DNA of 64,000 bases from Selenia dentaria (lineage: Eukaryota > Arthropoda > Insecta > Lepidoptera > Geometridae), in the NCBI GenBank assembly GCA_917880725.1, contig OU862886.1, positions 12,368,501 to 12,432,500 on the forward strand, given 5' to 3'. Numbering within the stretch: the first letter of the stretch is position 1; every line of letters begins with the position of its first letter. The notes beneath the pieces are model-generated. The model saw only the letters and a list, made by a program, of their open reading frames with translations. It searched no databases and was not told where the DNA came from. The position numbers were made by a program, and so were the translations under genes. Positions 1-10,552 of this stretch are shown here, piece by piece.

Positions 1-841
1 GGATGTTATCAAAGATGCAACGATGTTTGCTCTTAGAGAATCGCAGGGCTGGTCATTGTAGTAAGAGATTGCTGGGCGAATGAGAGTCAAAAGACCAATG
101 TAGGGGTTATGACACCATAATGCCACAAATTAGTTCAGTTCTAAACTCTGAATGATCCGGCTACTGTCATGGGTAGACGTAGTGAGGTACTTCCTCGTCT
201 TATTACTTGATAATGACTTAAAAAAAATATTATAATACAAGTACGTATAGGTAATAAAAACTAACATTTGCTATTGGCTTTGTGTGCAAAAAAAATTGTA
301 TGAGATATATATATATATATATATATATAATACAGACTATAGATTTCTACATTGTTATTCAATGTTAAATTTAAAACCCTTCCAAATCTCATAAGATATT
401 CATATATTTCGAATCAAAATATAACAAATTTAAGAAATGTTGTTGAGAGAGACTTACTTAGATCAAGTTATTTCATTACCTTGTTACCTTGTAAATACAG
501 AGAATACTTAGTCAAATGAAGAAGAAAATTTTAATTTTTATGAAATTAGTACTTGCGAAGTTAATTATCTTATTACCTATTTGAAATATGATACAGGACG
601 TTAACAGCGTGAATACTCCTAAAAGATTTACACAAAATATTACTAACTAACACTGTACACGTTCAAAATCATGCCTTATAAAGCGAAGCATGACATATAT
701 ATTTTATATTTTAATCTTTGTCCATTATTTTTTGTTACCATAGTTTAATACAATAAAATTAGTAAGTACATTCGAATAAAAAAATAACTATATGTGGTAC
801 TAATAATAACAACTCATTTCCAGTGAGCATAAATTATAATA
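1..841. other. AT-rich non-coding sequence, nothing recognised
   Basis: No reading frame of note and no repeat that I recognise. A short (AT)n microsatellite lies at about 304-328. Confidence 0.6.
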
Positions 842-1050
842 GACTAGCGACTGCCCGCGACTTCGTTCCCTTAGTAGGCTCAGCCTTCGGCCTTGCTATA
901 ACCTCCCATTCTTCCTTAGTTTTTCTTTCATACGAACTATCTCCTAACAATAATTAACAAAAACAAAAAAGAGTTAGCTAGATTGTTCCATCCATTCTCA
1001 AGTGACCATAGCGTTACCAGTAGAAATACGAGTTAATTTTTATATAATAA
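842..1050 (+). repeat. Dispersed repeat family A, copy 1
   Basis: It starts with 'gcgactgcccgcgacttcg' and passes through 'ataacctcccattcttcct' to 'agcgttaccagtagaaata'. The same ordered blocks recur at 17236-17525 (minus, rearranged), 26845-27029 (plus) and 56345-56508 (minus). No coding capacity is visible. This is a common type of lepidopteran interspersed repeat; its class (SINE, MITE or LINE end) is not clear from four diverged copies. Confidence 0.7.
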
Positions 1051-1269
1051 AGATATGAATTAGATAAGTAACTTATGGACTGCGCGATTTTCTTGCCGGA
1101 TTTATATATGCCTTGCTTGAATTATATAATTTACCCAGATATCTGGGTAAATTTTTGACGTTTTTATTGTGTGTCCGCAGTATAAAAAAATTTAGCCAGA
1201 GAAGGGGTCGTTTATTTCGCGAAAGTTTAAAAAGTGCTATCATATGAAATAATAAAATTGGACCTACCT
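1051..1269. other. AT-rich spacer
   Basis: Nothing recognised apart from a small palindrome around 1130-1155 ('tacccagatatctgggta'). Confidence 0.5.
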
Positions 1270-2020
1270 ATTTTTTTTTGTCCTGGGGAAATCCTTTATG
1301 GATACCACCCACCACGGGGAGGTGAGTGGTTATGTGGGAGTCCGTATACCCACCAAAACCCCGGGGTGTTCCGTCACTGCCACTTTTAGCGGGAACGCGG
1401 GACAGATTTTGCACACGACCGCGAACCCGCCGCGGCTGTCCGTTGCCGGACCCTTCTCTTCGCGGCACGCCAGAACACATGGCGCGCCGCAACTGCCTCG
1501 TAGAGCAAACCCGCCAACAATGGGCGCCAGATTTCCCCGTGTCTGGACGCCCGTGGTCTTCCTGCGGTGGGTTGGATACGTAGCCCCACCGTCTGCTACG
1601 TCAGCCACAGGGGATAGCCCCCCGCGACCTCACGCCAAGCGCCCGGACCGCATCTCCTCGAGCCTGCACCAAAGTACCCGGGCCCCCCTCCTCGAGCCTG
1701 TGCCAAAGCGCCCGGGCCCCACCTCCTCGAGTCTGCGCCAAAGCGCTCGGACCCCGCCACTCCTATGTGGACTTGGCGGCCAAAGCTCATAGGAGCGGCC
1801 CCGCCTGAGCCGGCCAGCGCACCCCAACGCCGGCGCGGCCCCTGGGTTCCTCTTGGCTTCACCGTGGTGATTCAAGCCACGGCTACTAAGCCCCCCCACC
1901 ACGTCAATGCGAGAACCCTTCGGGGGGGAAATTGTACCTACCTGACCTATCTCCACAACTGAACCCCCTCCACCACCTAACCGCTCGATGCGCCTTTGCA
2001 TCACGTTTTCAGACAATGTC
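1270..2020 (-). mobile_element. 3'-terminal fragment of a non-LTR retrotransposon with poly(A) tail
   Basis: A GC-rich island in AT-rich DNA. Read on the minus strand it ends in 'ataaaggatttccccagga' followed by a run of A (T run at 1271-1279 on plus), as expected for the poly(A) end of a LINE. A frame open on minus at 1630-2016 has the low-complexity Gly/Arg-rich look of LINE junction sequence, and other frames are open on both strands because of the GC bias. I do not believe any of these frames is a host gene. An R1-like origin is a guess. A shorter block of the same style, also with poly(A) on minus, lies at 22472-22720. Confidence 0.5.
1654..1757. repeat. Three tandem units of 34-35 bp inside the GC-rich LINE fragment
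   Basis: The motif 'ctcctcgag' starts at 1654, 1688 and 1723. Each unit reads roughly ctcctcgagcctg, then ccaaagcgcccgg, then a C-run, with a partial fourth unit just upstream (1631-1653). The GC-rich repeat keeps several frames open, which explains the overlapping long frames there. Confidence 0.85.
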
Positions 2021-2888
2021 CTTTGTATACGTAGTGTATACGCAAAGCGCAGTAAATCTGTACTACATTAGTACTAAAAAAAAACCCCTGTAAGACATTT
2101 TAACCTTTTGCGTACCAGAGATGCAAATTTACGTGCGTTTCATTCATAAATCTTTTATTTTAATTATCACGGTATAGAAAGGGTTAAGGAATATCTACAA
2201 TCTACTGTTTATGTACCAATGAGATATAATTTGAATTCGAAATTGACTTTTCTATACAATTCCTTGTAGGTAGTTTGAAAACAGAATGGGTTGAAAGGTT
2301 AAATTTAATTCATAAGCCACAAATTTGAGGCTAGAAGAGTCAGACTCAAACGGATTGTTCGAGTAGTGTAGACTAGTCGAAATTAATTATTTGAAAAGTT
2401 TTGGTGCTACCTAATATATTGTGCTACTTAAATATATCATAATATAACAATAATAACTTATAACCTACCTACATTTCTTACATACGTAGACCAGGTGTCT
2501 AGTTAAAACTCTAACGTTAATAATTTTTTTCTTACTAAGTTAAGTGTCGAGATCTAAAATTCATTCTCTATAATCAATCTAATCTCTATCGTAAATTGAA
2601 AAATTGTCTGTAAATTCCTAACTTAGTTTTAGTTAGACGTGAACCTTTTTTAAAATATTTATGGAACAAACAAAAAAGTTATCCAGGCCTTTAAATTTTT
2701 TAAATACAAGTACATATTTTAAGTTTATGCATTTATATACCTATGTATTTATACTTATTGGTTATCCATTTGTATTGTTGGATATAATACGTATTATGTA
2801 CATGTTAATATAATGTTACTAAGTATAGTGTATAGGTACTATACACAGGACAATAATGTCATAGCTCTTTTTTCATATTTGTTGTTGA
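2021..2888. other. AT-rich non-coding sequence, nothing recognised
   Basis: No coding frame, RNA gene or repeat was recognised in this stretch. Confidence 0.5.
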
Positions 2889-2889
2889 A

Positions 2890-3212
2890 AGCTTTCTTTG
2901 TGGTAGTGCCACGCTGCAGCCCCACAGCCGAATGAGCTGGCACGACCGGAGAAGTACCACACTGTCAAATAACACCGACGTGAAGTAACATAGCTTGCTA
3001 ATACGTTTCGTCGGTTTGTGGGAGGTTCCGGAGGCCCTATTCCTCTCCTCCCCGTTCTGCCTCTCCTTCCTATCATCCTATCATCCTTATTCAAAGGTCA
3101 GCAATGCATCCTCGAGACCTCTTGTATTGTGGATGTCCGTGGGCGACGGTATCACTTACCATCAGGTGACCCACTTGCTCGTTTGCCAACCTATCCCATA
3201 AAAAATATAATT
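2890..3212 (+). repeat. Dispersed repeat family B, copy 1 (LINE/SINE 3' end type)
   Basis: Ordered blocks: 'gtggtagtgccacg', 'ggcacgaccgg.gaagtacc', 'gggaggttccggaggccc', a long pyrimidine tract (about 3035-3092), 'gggcgacggtatcactta', 'ccatcaggtgacccacttg', then a short A-rich tail at 3200-3207. It has homologues at 22980-23330 (plus) and 10405-10552 (minus, internally deleted). The 'caccatcaggtg..ctcgtttgcc' ending is typical of lepidopteran non-LTR 3' ends. The open minus frame (2873-3094, containing GIGPPEPPT) is a by-product of the repeat. Confidence 0.8.
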
Positions 3213-3234
3213 AATTAATAATTCCTCTTTTTAG

Positions 3235-3530
3235 TTAGCATATATTGTCAGGTTTTCATCGACATGCCTAAATAGAATTCTTGAGTACTTCGGTCACATA
3301 GCCAGAAAAGATGTTGACAATCTGAAAAAGTTGAAGGCCACTGCCAAAATAGAAGGAAAAAGATCTCGGGGTCGCAATCCGATGCACTGGTCTGACCAGA
3401 TACGCTCCACACTCGAGATTCCTGTACACGAGGCTCTGCAAGCCGCCGGCAACAGATCGAGAAGGCGCTCAATAATAAAAGATCGAATATTGGTGGAGGA
3501 GGTTACGGCCCTCAGTTATGAGTAATAACG
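3235..3530 (+). pseudogene. RTE-like reverse transcriptase C-terminus, fragment 1
   Basis: The frame 3331-3525 and the codons before it read as the C-terminal tail of an RTE-like endonuclease/reverse transcriptase: EYFGHIARKDVDNLKKL, then KIEGKRSRGRNPMHWSDQI, then a degenerate end. The GHI-R, RGR-P and W-DQI pattern is the usual signature of this region. There is no RT catalytic core, so it is a dead fragment. Related scraps occur at 15400-15640 and 40697-41000, suggesting one subfamily distinct from the large element at 4135-8222. Confidence 0.75.
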
Positions 3531-4134
3531 GAGGGGTAGCATATATTTTAACAACGCGATAATGTGTGTCAACTTATAAATAGATTTCATCCATAAGGAT
3601 GCCTGGAAGAAATTGTTTTTAGCGTTAAGGCACATTGAGACACTATCACTGTATATCTTAATTTTCGGTTCTCTTGCAATGTTTTTGTGTAAGATTATAT
3701 TTATTTTTAAACAATCCTTGTATCTATATAAATTACAACTTTAAGCGCGTGCATTGACGATCACTAGCAGAAGTTGTAGTATACGTAACTACAACTACTG
3801 CTATTCTGCTACTAACTATAATGCATTAGGTAATATCTACAAACGCTCGTCGTTATCAATCATTATTGACAAGCTCATTTGTCGTTTGTGATTGATTGCA
3901 AGGGTTTCATAATTTATATTTAATTGATTCGAGTACAGCTGATAACACCAAAGTGGAAAAGTGTAATAAATTTATAATAGCCATTAACAATTTCACATGT
4001 CGGTTAAAGACAAAATAGACTGAACCAAGACCTGTGTATATACTAAATTTTTCGTAAATATAATTATTTCATTTCTATTTTCATTTTCATTTTGAACGAT
4101 TTGGAATAGGTGTAAAAATACCCACTTTTGTTTT
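3531..4134. other. AT-rich non-coding sequence
   Basis: Nothing recognised. This is the 3' flank of the RTE element. Confidence 0.5.
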
Positions 4135-4149
4135 CATCATCAACATCAT

Positions 4150-6164
4150 CTCAGCCGTAGAACGTCCACTGCTGAACAAAAGCTTCCCCCATAGTTTTCC
4201 AAAAGGACCGGTTGGAAGCGGCTTGCATCCAACGTCGTCCTGCGACCTTTATCAGGTCGTCTACCGGACGACCTACGCTGCGCTTGCCGGTCCGTGGTCT
4301 CCATTCCAAAACCATCCGGCCCCATCCGCCATCTGTTCTGCATGCTATGTGCCCTGCACACTGCAACTTTACCTGGCTAATCTTCTGGGCTATGTCAGTG
4401 ACTTTCGTTCGTCTACGGATCTCTTCATTTCTGATTCGATCACGTAGAGAAACCCCGAGCATAGCCCTCTCCATTGTGCTCTCTGTACACACATTGGTCG
4501 AAGACTCTTGTCTTGAGGCACTGAGGTATTTTAGACGAGAAGACTTCGCGAAATTTCCAGAACGCTGCCCAGCCGAGTAAGATTCAACGATTGACCTCTT
4601 TCTCGAATTTGGATCTACCTAGTTTGACTGTCTGTCCCAGATAGATGTATTCGTCAACAACTTCAAGAACTGAGCTCCCAACTGATATTGGGGTAGGCAC
4701 AACATGGGCATTAGACATAATTTTCGTCTTGTCCATGTTCATATTAAGGCCTACCCGTTGGGAAACTCGATGGAGGCCTTCGAGCATTATACTAAGGTCT
4801 TCCATGGATTCTGCCATGACTACAATGTCGTCGGCAAATCGAAGGTGAGTGATGTTCTCACCGTTGATATTGATGCCAAGACCTTGCCATTCCAAGAGCT
4901 TGAAGGCGTCTTTCAATGCAGCGGTTAACAGTTTCGTAGATATAACGTCTCCCTGCTTCACGCCTCTTTGCAATGGAATTGCCTTCGAACTCTGCTCCTG
5001 TACTCGGACTGACATGTTGGTGTTTTTTTACAAACACTTTAGTACTTCAATATACCGATAGTCAATACGGCACCGCTGGAGAGACTCAAGCACTGCCCAC
5101 GTCTTCGTCGAATCAAAAGCTTTCTCATAGTCCACAAACTCTAAACAAAGAGGCAAGTTATACTCTTGGGTCTTCTGTATAACTTGCCGTAGCGTGTGGA
5201 TGTGGTCTATGGTACTATAGCCTTTTCGGAAACCAGCTTGTTCCGGAGGCTGGAGTTCATCAAAACTGCGACTGAGACGGTTCGTTATGACCTTCGAAAA
5301 TAGCTTATAAACATGGCTCAAAAGCGAGATAGTTCTGTAATTCTTAAGTAAAGTATTGGCACCTTTCTTGAAGAACAGCAGCACCACACTTTTGTTCCAT
5401 GCTTCTGGCGTTGAACCTTCGAGTGAGACGGTATTAAAGAGCTTCTGAAGGACTTTAAGTACAGGTGTTCCACCCGCTATCAGAAGTCCCGATGTGATAC
5501 CGTCGTCACCCGGCGCCTTGTTGTTCTTAAGCTGTTTCAAGGCCATTCTCATCTCGTACAGGCTGATGTCCGGGATATCTTCGGTATAATGTCGGGTCAA
5601 CTTGGCTCTTTGGCCGAGCTGCTAACAAGTTAAGCGACCGATGAGTATCCGTAGAAACTCTCTTACTCTCTTAACACTTCTGCTTTGGTCGACGCTACAC
5701 TGCCGTCTTCTCTCTTCAGCTTCGTCAACTGGCTCTGCCAAATAGACTTGTCTCTTGCAAACACTTTGGAGCCCTTGTTCCGCTCTATCGTCTCTTTAAT
5801 ACGATTAGTATTAAAGATCCGGATGTCGTGTCGCAAGGACTTCCATATTCGTTTATTGAGCAGCCTATATGCTTCAGCATCATCCGAAGACTGCAGTTTT
5901 AAGGAACGTCGTTCAGCCATGAGGTTGAGGGTATTGTTGGAGAGTTTTTGTGGCCTATCTGTACGGTGGCGTTTAAAGTACTTGGAACCCACTGTTTGGA
6001 CAGTTTCTACTAACCTTTTATTGATCTCGTCCACTGAAGCGATGTTTTCAAGGCAATCGAAGCGATTGGACAGCTCAAGTTAAAAGCTCTCGGGGTTTTG
6101 AATATGGGCACGAGTAGGTCGGAGCGTAGACTTCAACAGACGAGACCTCTTAAGTTTGACATTA
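4150..6164 (-). pseudogene. RTE reverse transcriptase domain (broken)
   Basis: Reverse transcriptase portion of the RTE polyprotein. Segments in order on minus: linker (6164-5663, VDEINKRLVETV region), RT fingers and palm (5600-5028: APGDDGITSG, NYRTISLLSHVYKLFS, QAGFRKGYSTIDHIH, and motif A FVDYEKAFDS with the catalytic Asp), then motif B RGVKQGDVIS and motif C FADD at residues 60-63 of the 5015-4584 frame, then the C-terminal RDRIRNEEIRRRTKV and RTGKRSVGRP region (4492-4151). Damage seen: a TAA at 5028-5030 that lies in frame between the two RT blocks, so it is a simple nonsense mutation; scrambled frame at 5600-5663; and a gap near 4490-4500 where roughly 25 residues usual between FDQCV and MERAML are missing. 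Motif C is intact, but the gene cannot work. Confidence 0.92.
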
Positions 6165-6169
6165 ATATT

Positions 6170-6964
6170 CGCGCCTCCTAATCCCTTATGCATTAATCTT
6201 CACACATGCGACGCTAAAATAGAACAAATATGTACATGTCCTAAGCTAGAGCAAGTCAGTGACATCAAGTATCTAGGAATATATATTGATGAGCTCTTAT
6301 CGTGGATCAAACAAATAAAATCATTGAGTTGCAGGCTATGGAAACTAGTACATATTTTCAAAAGGTTGAGAAAAGTGGTAGATGTAGATACTATTAATGT
6401 TGTGTATACTGCATTATGCAGATCAGTAATCAGCTACGGCATTACATCATGGGGCGCGGCCTATAGTACAGTAGTAGACATCTAATAAAAGCCGAAAGAG
6501 CACAACGAGTCATTTTAAAAGTTGCTAACAAAAAGCCTTACAGATATCCAACAGACGATTTATACAACGACACTAAAGAATTAGGAGTTAGACAAATATT
6601 TGTATTAGCGTGTGCACTGAGGTTCCATAAAACAGCTCTTACGAACAGTGATCAAACAAAAATAAAATCCAGACGCAAACTATCATGGTTGGGACTAAGT
6701 ACTAAAACTAGAATAGGACAAAAATGCTATAACTTTTTGGGACCTTATATCTACAAGCAATTAAACAAAATACTCGACATAGTAGGTGACACGAGACAAA
6801 CTTGCAAAATCAAAATCCAAAACCACTTACTAGCATTGGGCTTCAAGGGTACTGAAGATTTACTTAGAATCAATAGACACACTAAAGTCATAAAAGAGAA
6901 GAAGGAATATATGTTAATTAATTTTATTTGCATTATTATTATTATTTCGTGGTTATTTCTATAA
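6170..6964 (+). pseudogene. LINE reverse transcriptase C-terminal region (truncated, one frameshift)
   Basis: Reads in one frame as ICTCPKLEQVSDIKYLGIYI, then LSWIKQIKSLSCRLWKLVHI and SVISYGITSWGAAYS. It shifts frame near 6480, then runs LIKAERAQRVILKVANKKPY and YPTDDLYNDTKELGVRQIF to a stop at 6962-6964. The YLG...LSW, SYGI.SWG and KAERAQR.ILK pattern is typical of the thumb/C-terminal region of jockey- and CR1-like LINE polyproteins. The catalytic core is missing because of 5' truncation. Only one frameshift in about 265 codons suggests it is younger than the RTE host element. Confidence 0.85.
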
Positions 6965-7196
6965 ACGTTTAAAATAAAAACATCATTTGCTCTTTATATG
7001 TAAGAATTAAATGTCTTAATTAAGATAACCTAAGGGAGTAAACTAGCTCTCACAAATACAGGGAATCCTACTGTGAGAGCTAGGGCTGCATGTATATCTC
7101 ACGTTATTTTTATTTTATGTTGTTAAATTATATTTGTATAAGATGATATAAGAATGAATTTTAGTCACGAAAATAAATATGATTATTATTATTATT
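6170..7196 (+). mobile_element. 5'-truncated jockey/CR1-like LINE nested in the RTE element
   Basis: A 1.03-kb plus-strand LINE end sits inside the minus-strand RTE. It carries RT C-terminal coding sequence (to 6961), a 3' UTR and a terminal (ATT)n run (7182-7196). The flanks both carry 'atatt' (6165-6169 and 7197-7201), a plausible short target duplication. Removing the insert restores an uninterrupted RTE reading (GTLNI joined to NVKL), so the insertion came after the RTE copy was in place. 5' truncation is normal for target-primed insertion. Confidence 0.9.
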
Positions 7197-7201
7197 ATAT
7201 T

Positions 7202-8097
7202 CAATGTGCCTCTCACCATTCGGTGATCACTACCGGTTTTCACCCTGTGGATCACGGAGACATCAGTGAATATTTGTCTCTTGGTGGTCATAATGAAGTC
7301 AATCTCATTTCTCGTGGATCCATCGGGACTCAGCCAGGTCCATTTCCTATGAGGTGGCTTCTGAAAGAAAGAGTTCATCATAAAGAGTCCCTCTTTCTCC
7401 AGCAAGTCGGCAAACCTCTGTCCCCTACGGTTCCGTTGCCCATAACCAAATTGCCCCACTTTCAACTCATCGTCGTTTCTCTTACCCAATTTCGCGTTGA
7501 AGTCCCCCATAACAACTAGAAAGTGCGTTTCAGAGGTATGTATGGCCCGACTAATGTCCTCATACATATCCTCCACCTCATTATCCGGGTGCGACTTAGT
7601 CGGTGCGTATACCTGAATGACCTTCAGCGAATATCGTTTGGATACTCTGAGTATTAGGTATACGACCCTATGGGAAACGCTATCGATCGTAATTATGTTG
7701 TTAGTAAGGGTCTTGTGACGAGAAACCCGACACCACCTTGAGACTGTTGGTTGCCCTCCCGGTAGTAGAGCAGGTTACCTGATTTTAGGGTTATCGTGGC
7801 CTCACCCGCTCTTTGGACTTCTGATAACCCCAGGATATCCCAGTGTAACTTACTCATTTCTTCTTCCAGCTCATAGATCTTCTCGTCTGTCCTCATCGTG
7901 CATATGTTGTGTGTTACCAGGGCCAATCGTCGTCGTTGGGGGCGGTAGCCGGGCGTCTGCCGGGGATTCTTAGCACCCCCTGCCCCACCGTTACCGTGGC
8001 CGCTACCGTAGCCAGAAAGCGGGGCTGGCGGGTACTGTTCGGGTTCCCTGGTTCCATTTGTGTCACTCATTGGAGGGGTTTTGCCAATACTCGCCAC
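7202..8097 (-). pseudogene. RTE apurinic/apyrimidinic-type endonuclease domain (broken)
   Basis: N-terminal endonuclease that nicks the target for target-primed reverse transcription. The frame 8097-7693 holds a Gly/Pro-rich leader, LALVTHNICTMRTD and ILGLSEVQRAGE (the conserved Glu of APE enzymes), ending after GGVGFLVT. A frameshift follows, and the frame 7576-7202 holds HFLVVMGDFNAKLG (Asp-Phe-Asn) and TGSDHRMVRG (the Ser-Asp-His motif). All hallmark motifs survive across two frames. Eight codons after SDH the domain is cut by the nested LINE. The leader may start slightly upstream of 8097. Confidence 0.9.
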
Positions 8098-8222
8098 GCT
8101 TGGCAGGCGGGCTGGCGAGCGCAGTTTTTGGGTTTTTGACTGGGAAGGTGCTGCTGCCCACCTTCTGATTTTTATCCCTTAGCCGGCTTCTACGGCACCC
8201 ACGGGTAGAGTTGGGGAGGTAC

Positions 8223-8743
8223 TATTGTAATTCTGAACCTCTAACAGTTTGTAGAGTTTGTTATAAATGCTTATACAGTTTTGTTTTATTTTACTGTGAA
8301 AATGATATATTATAAGCATAAGCTTTCGATATCAATAATCTTATGAAGATTAAATAATCCGTAGAAAAATCCACCTACAAATAGAATGGTACGTAGTGGA
8401 ATAGTTTGTGGAATATTTTATCCACTGTCTCTGTTGGTGGAACAAGATTCTACGGATAATGAATCCCCTGGTGGATTAACTGTATCGAGTAAATGAAATC
8501 TCTAATGGAATATATTTTTAATTCAATTCATTATGCATATATTCCCACCTGAAGTACATACGATACGAGATGTTACTATCTGTTGCTTATGATGATACTT
8601 AGTTACTAGAACCATCGTACTTTTTTTTCTAAATCTATGTTTCATTTGTAACATTTAGTGGAAGCGTTGTAACAGACGATATTTACACATTCTAAAGTGA
8701 TTATGATCAATGAAGTTTTGCTTTATATATATATTGATATTTA
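8223..8743. other. Non-coding spacer with a loose inverted repeat
   Basis: An imperfect inverted repeat pairs 'taatccgtagaa..tccacc' (about 8354-8375) with 'ggtggaa..ttctacggat' (about 8434-8459). Nothing else was recognised. Confidence 0.4.
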
Positions 8744-9150
8744 TTGACTGGCCGGTTGGCGCTGCTGCTGGCTGCTGGTTTCGGGCTCGATCCCCGGGCA
8801 TTTTTTTAGCTTTTTAAATTTAACTATGTCAGTTCCATTGTTACATTCTTGATCTTACTTCATAATTTTGAACATAAATTTAAAAAGTGTCTCGGCCGCT
8901 TCCGCCGAGATGATTATTATTATATATATTATTATATATTATATATTATTATCATTACCAGATGCCAGATGTTGTATCAAAATGAGATTTCCACTTTTCA
9001 AAAACTTTGTACCTATATTTGCATAATAAATGACATGACAATATTTGTGTTTTTCAACATTTTTAATTGACCTGTGTCATAGTTCATGTTCTGCCTATAG
9101 TTTCGGACCTGAAGACATTGTCTGGATGTTGTCTCTATATATCTCTATAT
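8744..9150 (+). mobile_element. tRNA-type SINE, family S1, disrupted copy
   Basis: The head 'gactggccggttggcgc...ggctcgatccccgg' (8746-8799) has a box-B-like GGCTCGATCC and matches the heads at 34897-35083 and 46576-46790. A tail similar to theirs ('catgttctgcctatag.ttcggacctgaa') lies at about 9075-9122, ending in TCTATA/TA microsatellites. The 270 bp between head and tail, including an AT-repeat patch at 8925-8955, is unrelated, so the copy is either interrupted or is two separate remnants. Confidence 0.5.
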
Positions 9151-10404
9151 GTCTCTATATATATATTTACATTTATTTATTGATTCGTGTATATAGTAGA
9201 GTCATTTATAAGGTTAAGCTTCCAAGCTTCTTCTTGGAATTGAATTGATTATTGGACCTACGGAACAAAGAATACTCAGGATTAGTGGGCAAGGAATATA
9301 ATAAAAAATTTGAATTTTCAAAATCATAACAAGGTCAAGTCTCAAATGAGGATATGAACCGTGTGACACTCCGCCACGATGTCGTATCAAACTTTAATGT
9401 TTGTATCAGCAGTTGAGTAGTACAATAATGTACTAACATTATCCGCAAGTAATTAACAAACTCAAATATATGTACACTCCATTAGCTCAACTGCCATAGG
9501 ATACTGGGCTACTAAAATATGAAACATCATTGTCCTATTTTACGAGGGGTATAACGGGGCTACAGTGACGTCATATGGGTTCGCCCTTCAGAACCACTTT
9601 GTTTGTCTATTACGATATTTTCGTAGCTTAAGCAAATAAGGAAAACAAGCTGCAGGTAGTCAGGTGACAACGAATTATGCAAACATTTGATGATATGTAG
9701 GATAATATTTTAATGTTATGCAACTACTATTGTATGGATGGCATTACACAGAACTTGGGCTAGAAGCCAAAAATATGAATATTTTAGTGCTATAACACTC
9801 ACATTGTAGATTGGTATAGACGCAAACAGTATCTTATGGTGCCATTTCATTACGTGGTGATTAATTTGGATAAAGTTGGAATGTGGATCATATGGGGCGA
9901 GGAAACTCAACCCACTTCGAGTAAATGGTGGGCCATGTATGAAATTAGTGTGCAATTAGCAAGTGAAATTACCGCGGGCGAATTAGATAATTTCTCTGGG
10001 CCATGAGTTCAGTGCTCAAACCTTTAGTAGTGCCTTAATTACACTCTGGTATTGTAACTGTCATATCTATGAAATTTATAATGCGTGGGCATGGCGCTTG
10101 CCATCATACTACTTGCCTATAGTACATGAGCGTATCACACTCATATAGCTAGGTCACGAGATTTCCTTCTACAGAGAGCAGTAAGTGATTTAAGCCACCA
10201 TGCAGCCCCACTGCGGCTTAGCAAATATGCTAGTGACCTATAGCAGACTTTTTAGAACACCTGAATGGCTAAAATTTTGCCAATAGACTGTCCTAAAAAA
10301 TCACCAGAACCAAAGGTCTAATCATGCTCACCATAGCGTGAACACACTCAGTTACTTGCTTGACTACTTGTACCAATTGTAAGCGTTAGTTGTAATTTTT
10401 TTTT
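9151..10404. other. Non-coding, nothing recognised
   Basis: No convincing frame, RNA gene or known repeat was seen. Confidence 0.5.
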
Positions 10405-10552
10405 ATGTGATAGTTTGGCAAACGATCTACATTATGGCAACGAAACGCAATATGGCGACTTCACGTCGGTCTTATGTGGGAGTGTGGTAGTTTCCCGGTT
10501 GTGCCGGCCCATTCCAATGTGGGGTCACAGCGTTGATCTACCACCGAAAAAA
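10405..10552 (-). repeat. Dispersed repeat family B, copy 2 (internally deleted)
   Basis: Reverse complement of family B: 'tttggcaaacga', then directly 'cttcacgtcggtcttatgtg', 'ggagtgtggtagtttcccgg', 'ttgtgccggcccattcca', ending 'ctaccaccgaaaaaaaaa'. The pyrimidine tract and the CCATCAGGTG block of the full copies are absent, so it is a deletion derivative. Confidence 0.7.

Larger units (their letters stand above)
4135..8222 (-). mobile_element. RTE-clade non-LTR retrotransposon, near full length, degenerate, split by a nested LINE
   Basis: The element reads on the minus strand from about 8222 (5' leader, N-terminal region) through an APE-type endonuclease (8097-7202), then after the nested insertion through a reverse transcriptase (6164-4150) to a tail of ATG-type repeats at 4135-4152. 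Excluding the 1.03-kb insert it is about 3.05 kb, near the 3.2-3.4 kb usual for RTE. A copy-and-paste element of this kind would encode one polyprotein. Here it is interrupted by frameshifts, one nonsense codon in the RT and an internal deletion, so it is inactive. The same family left fragments at 20030-20300 (plus) and 48116-48480 (minus). The 5' boundary is approximate. Confidence 0.9.
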
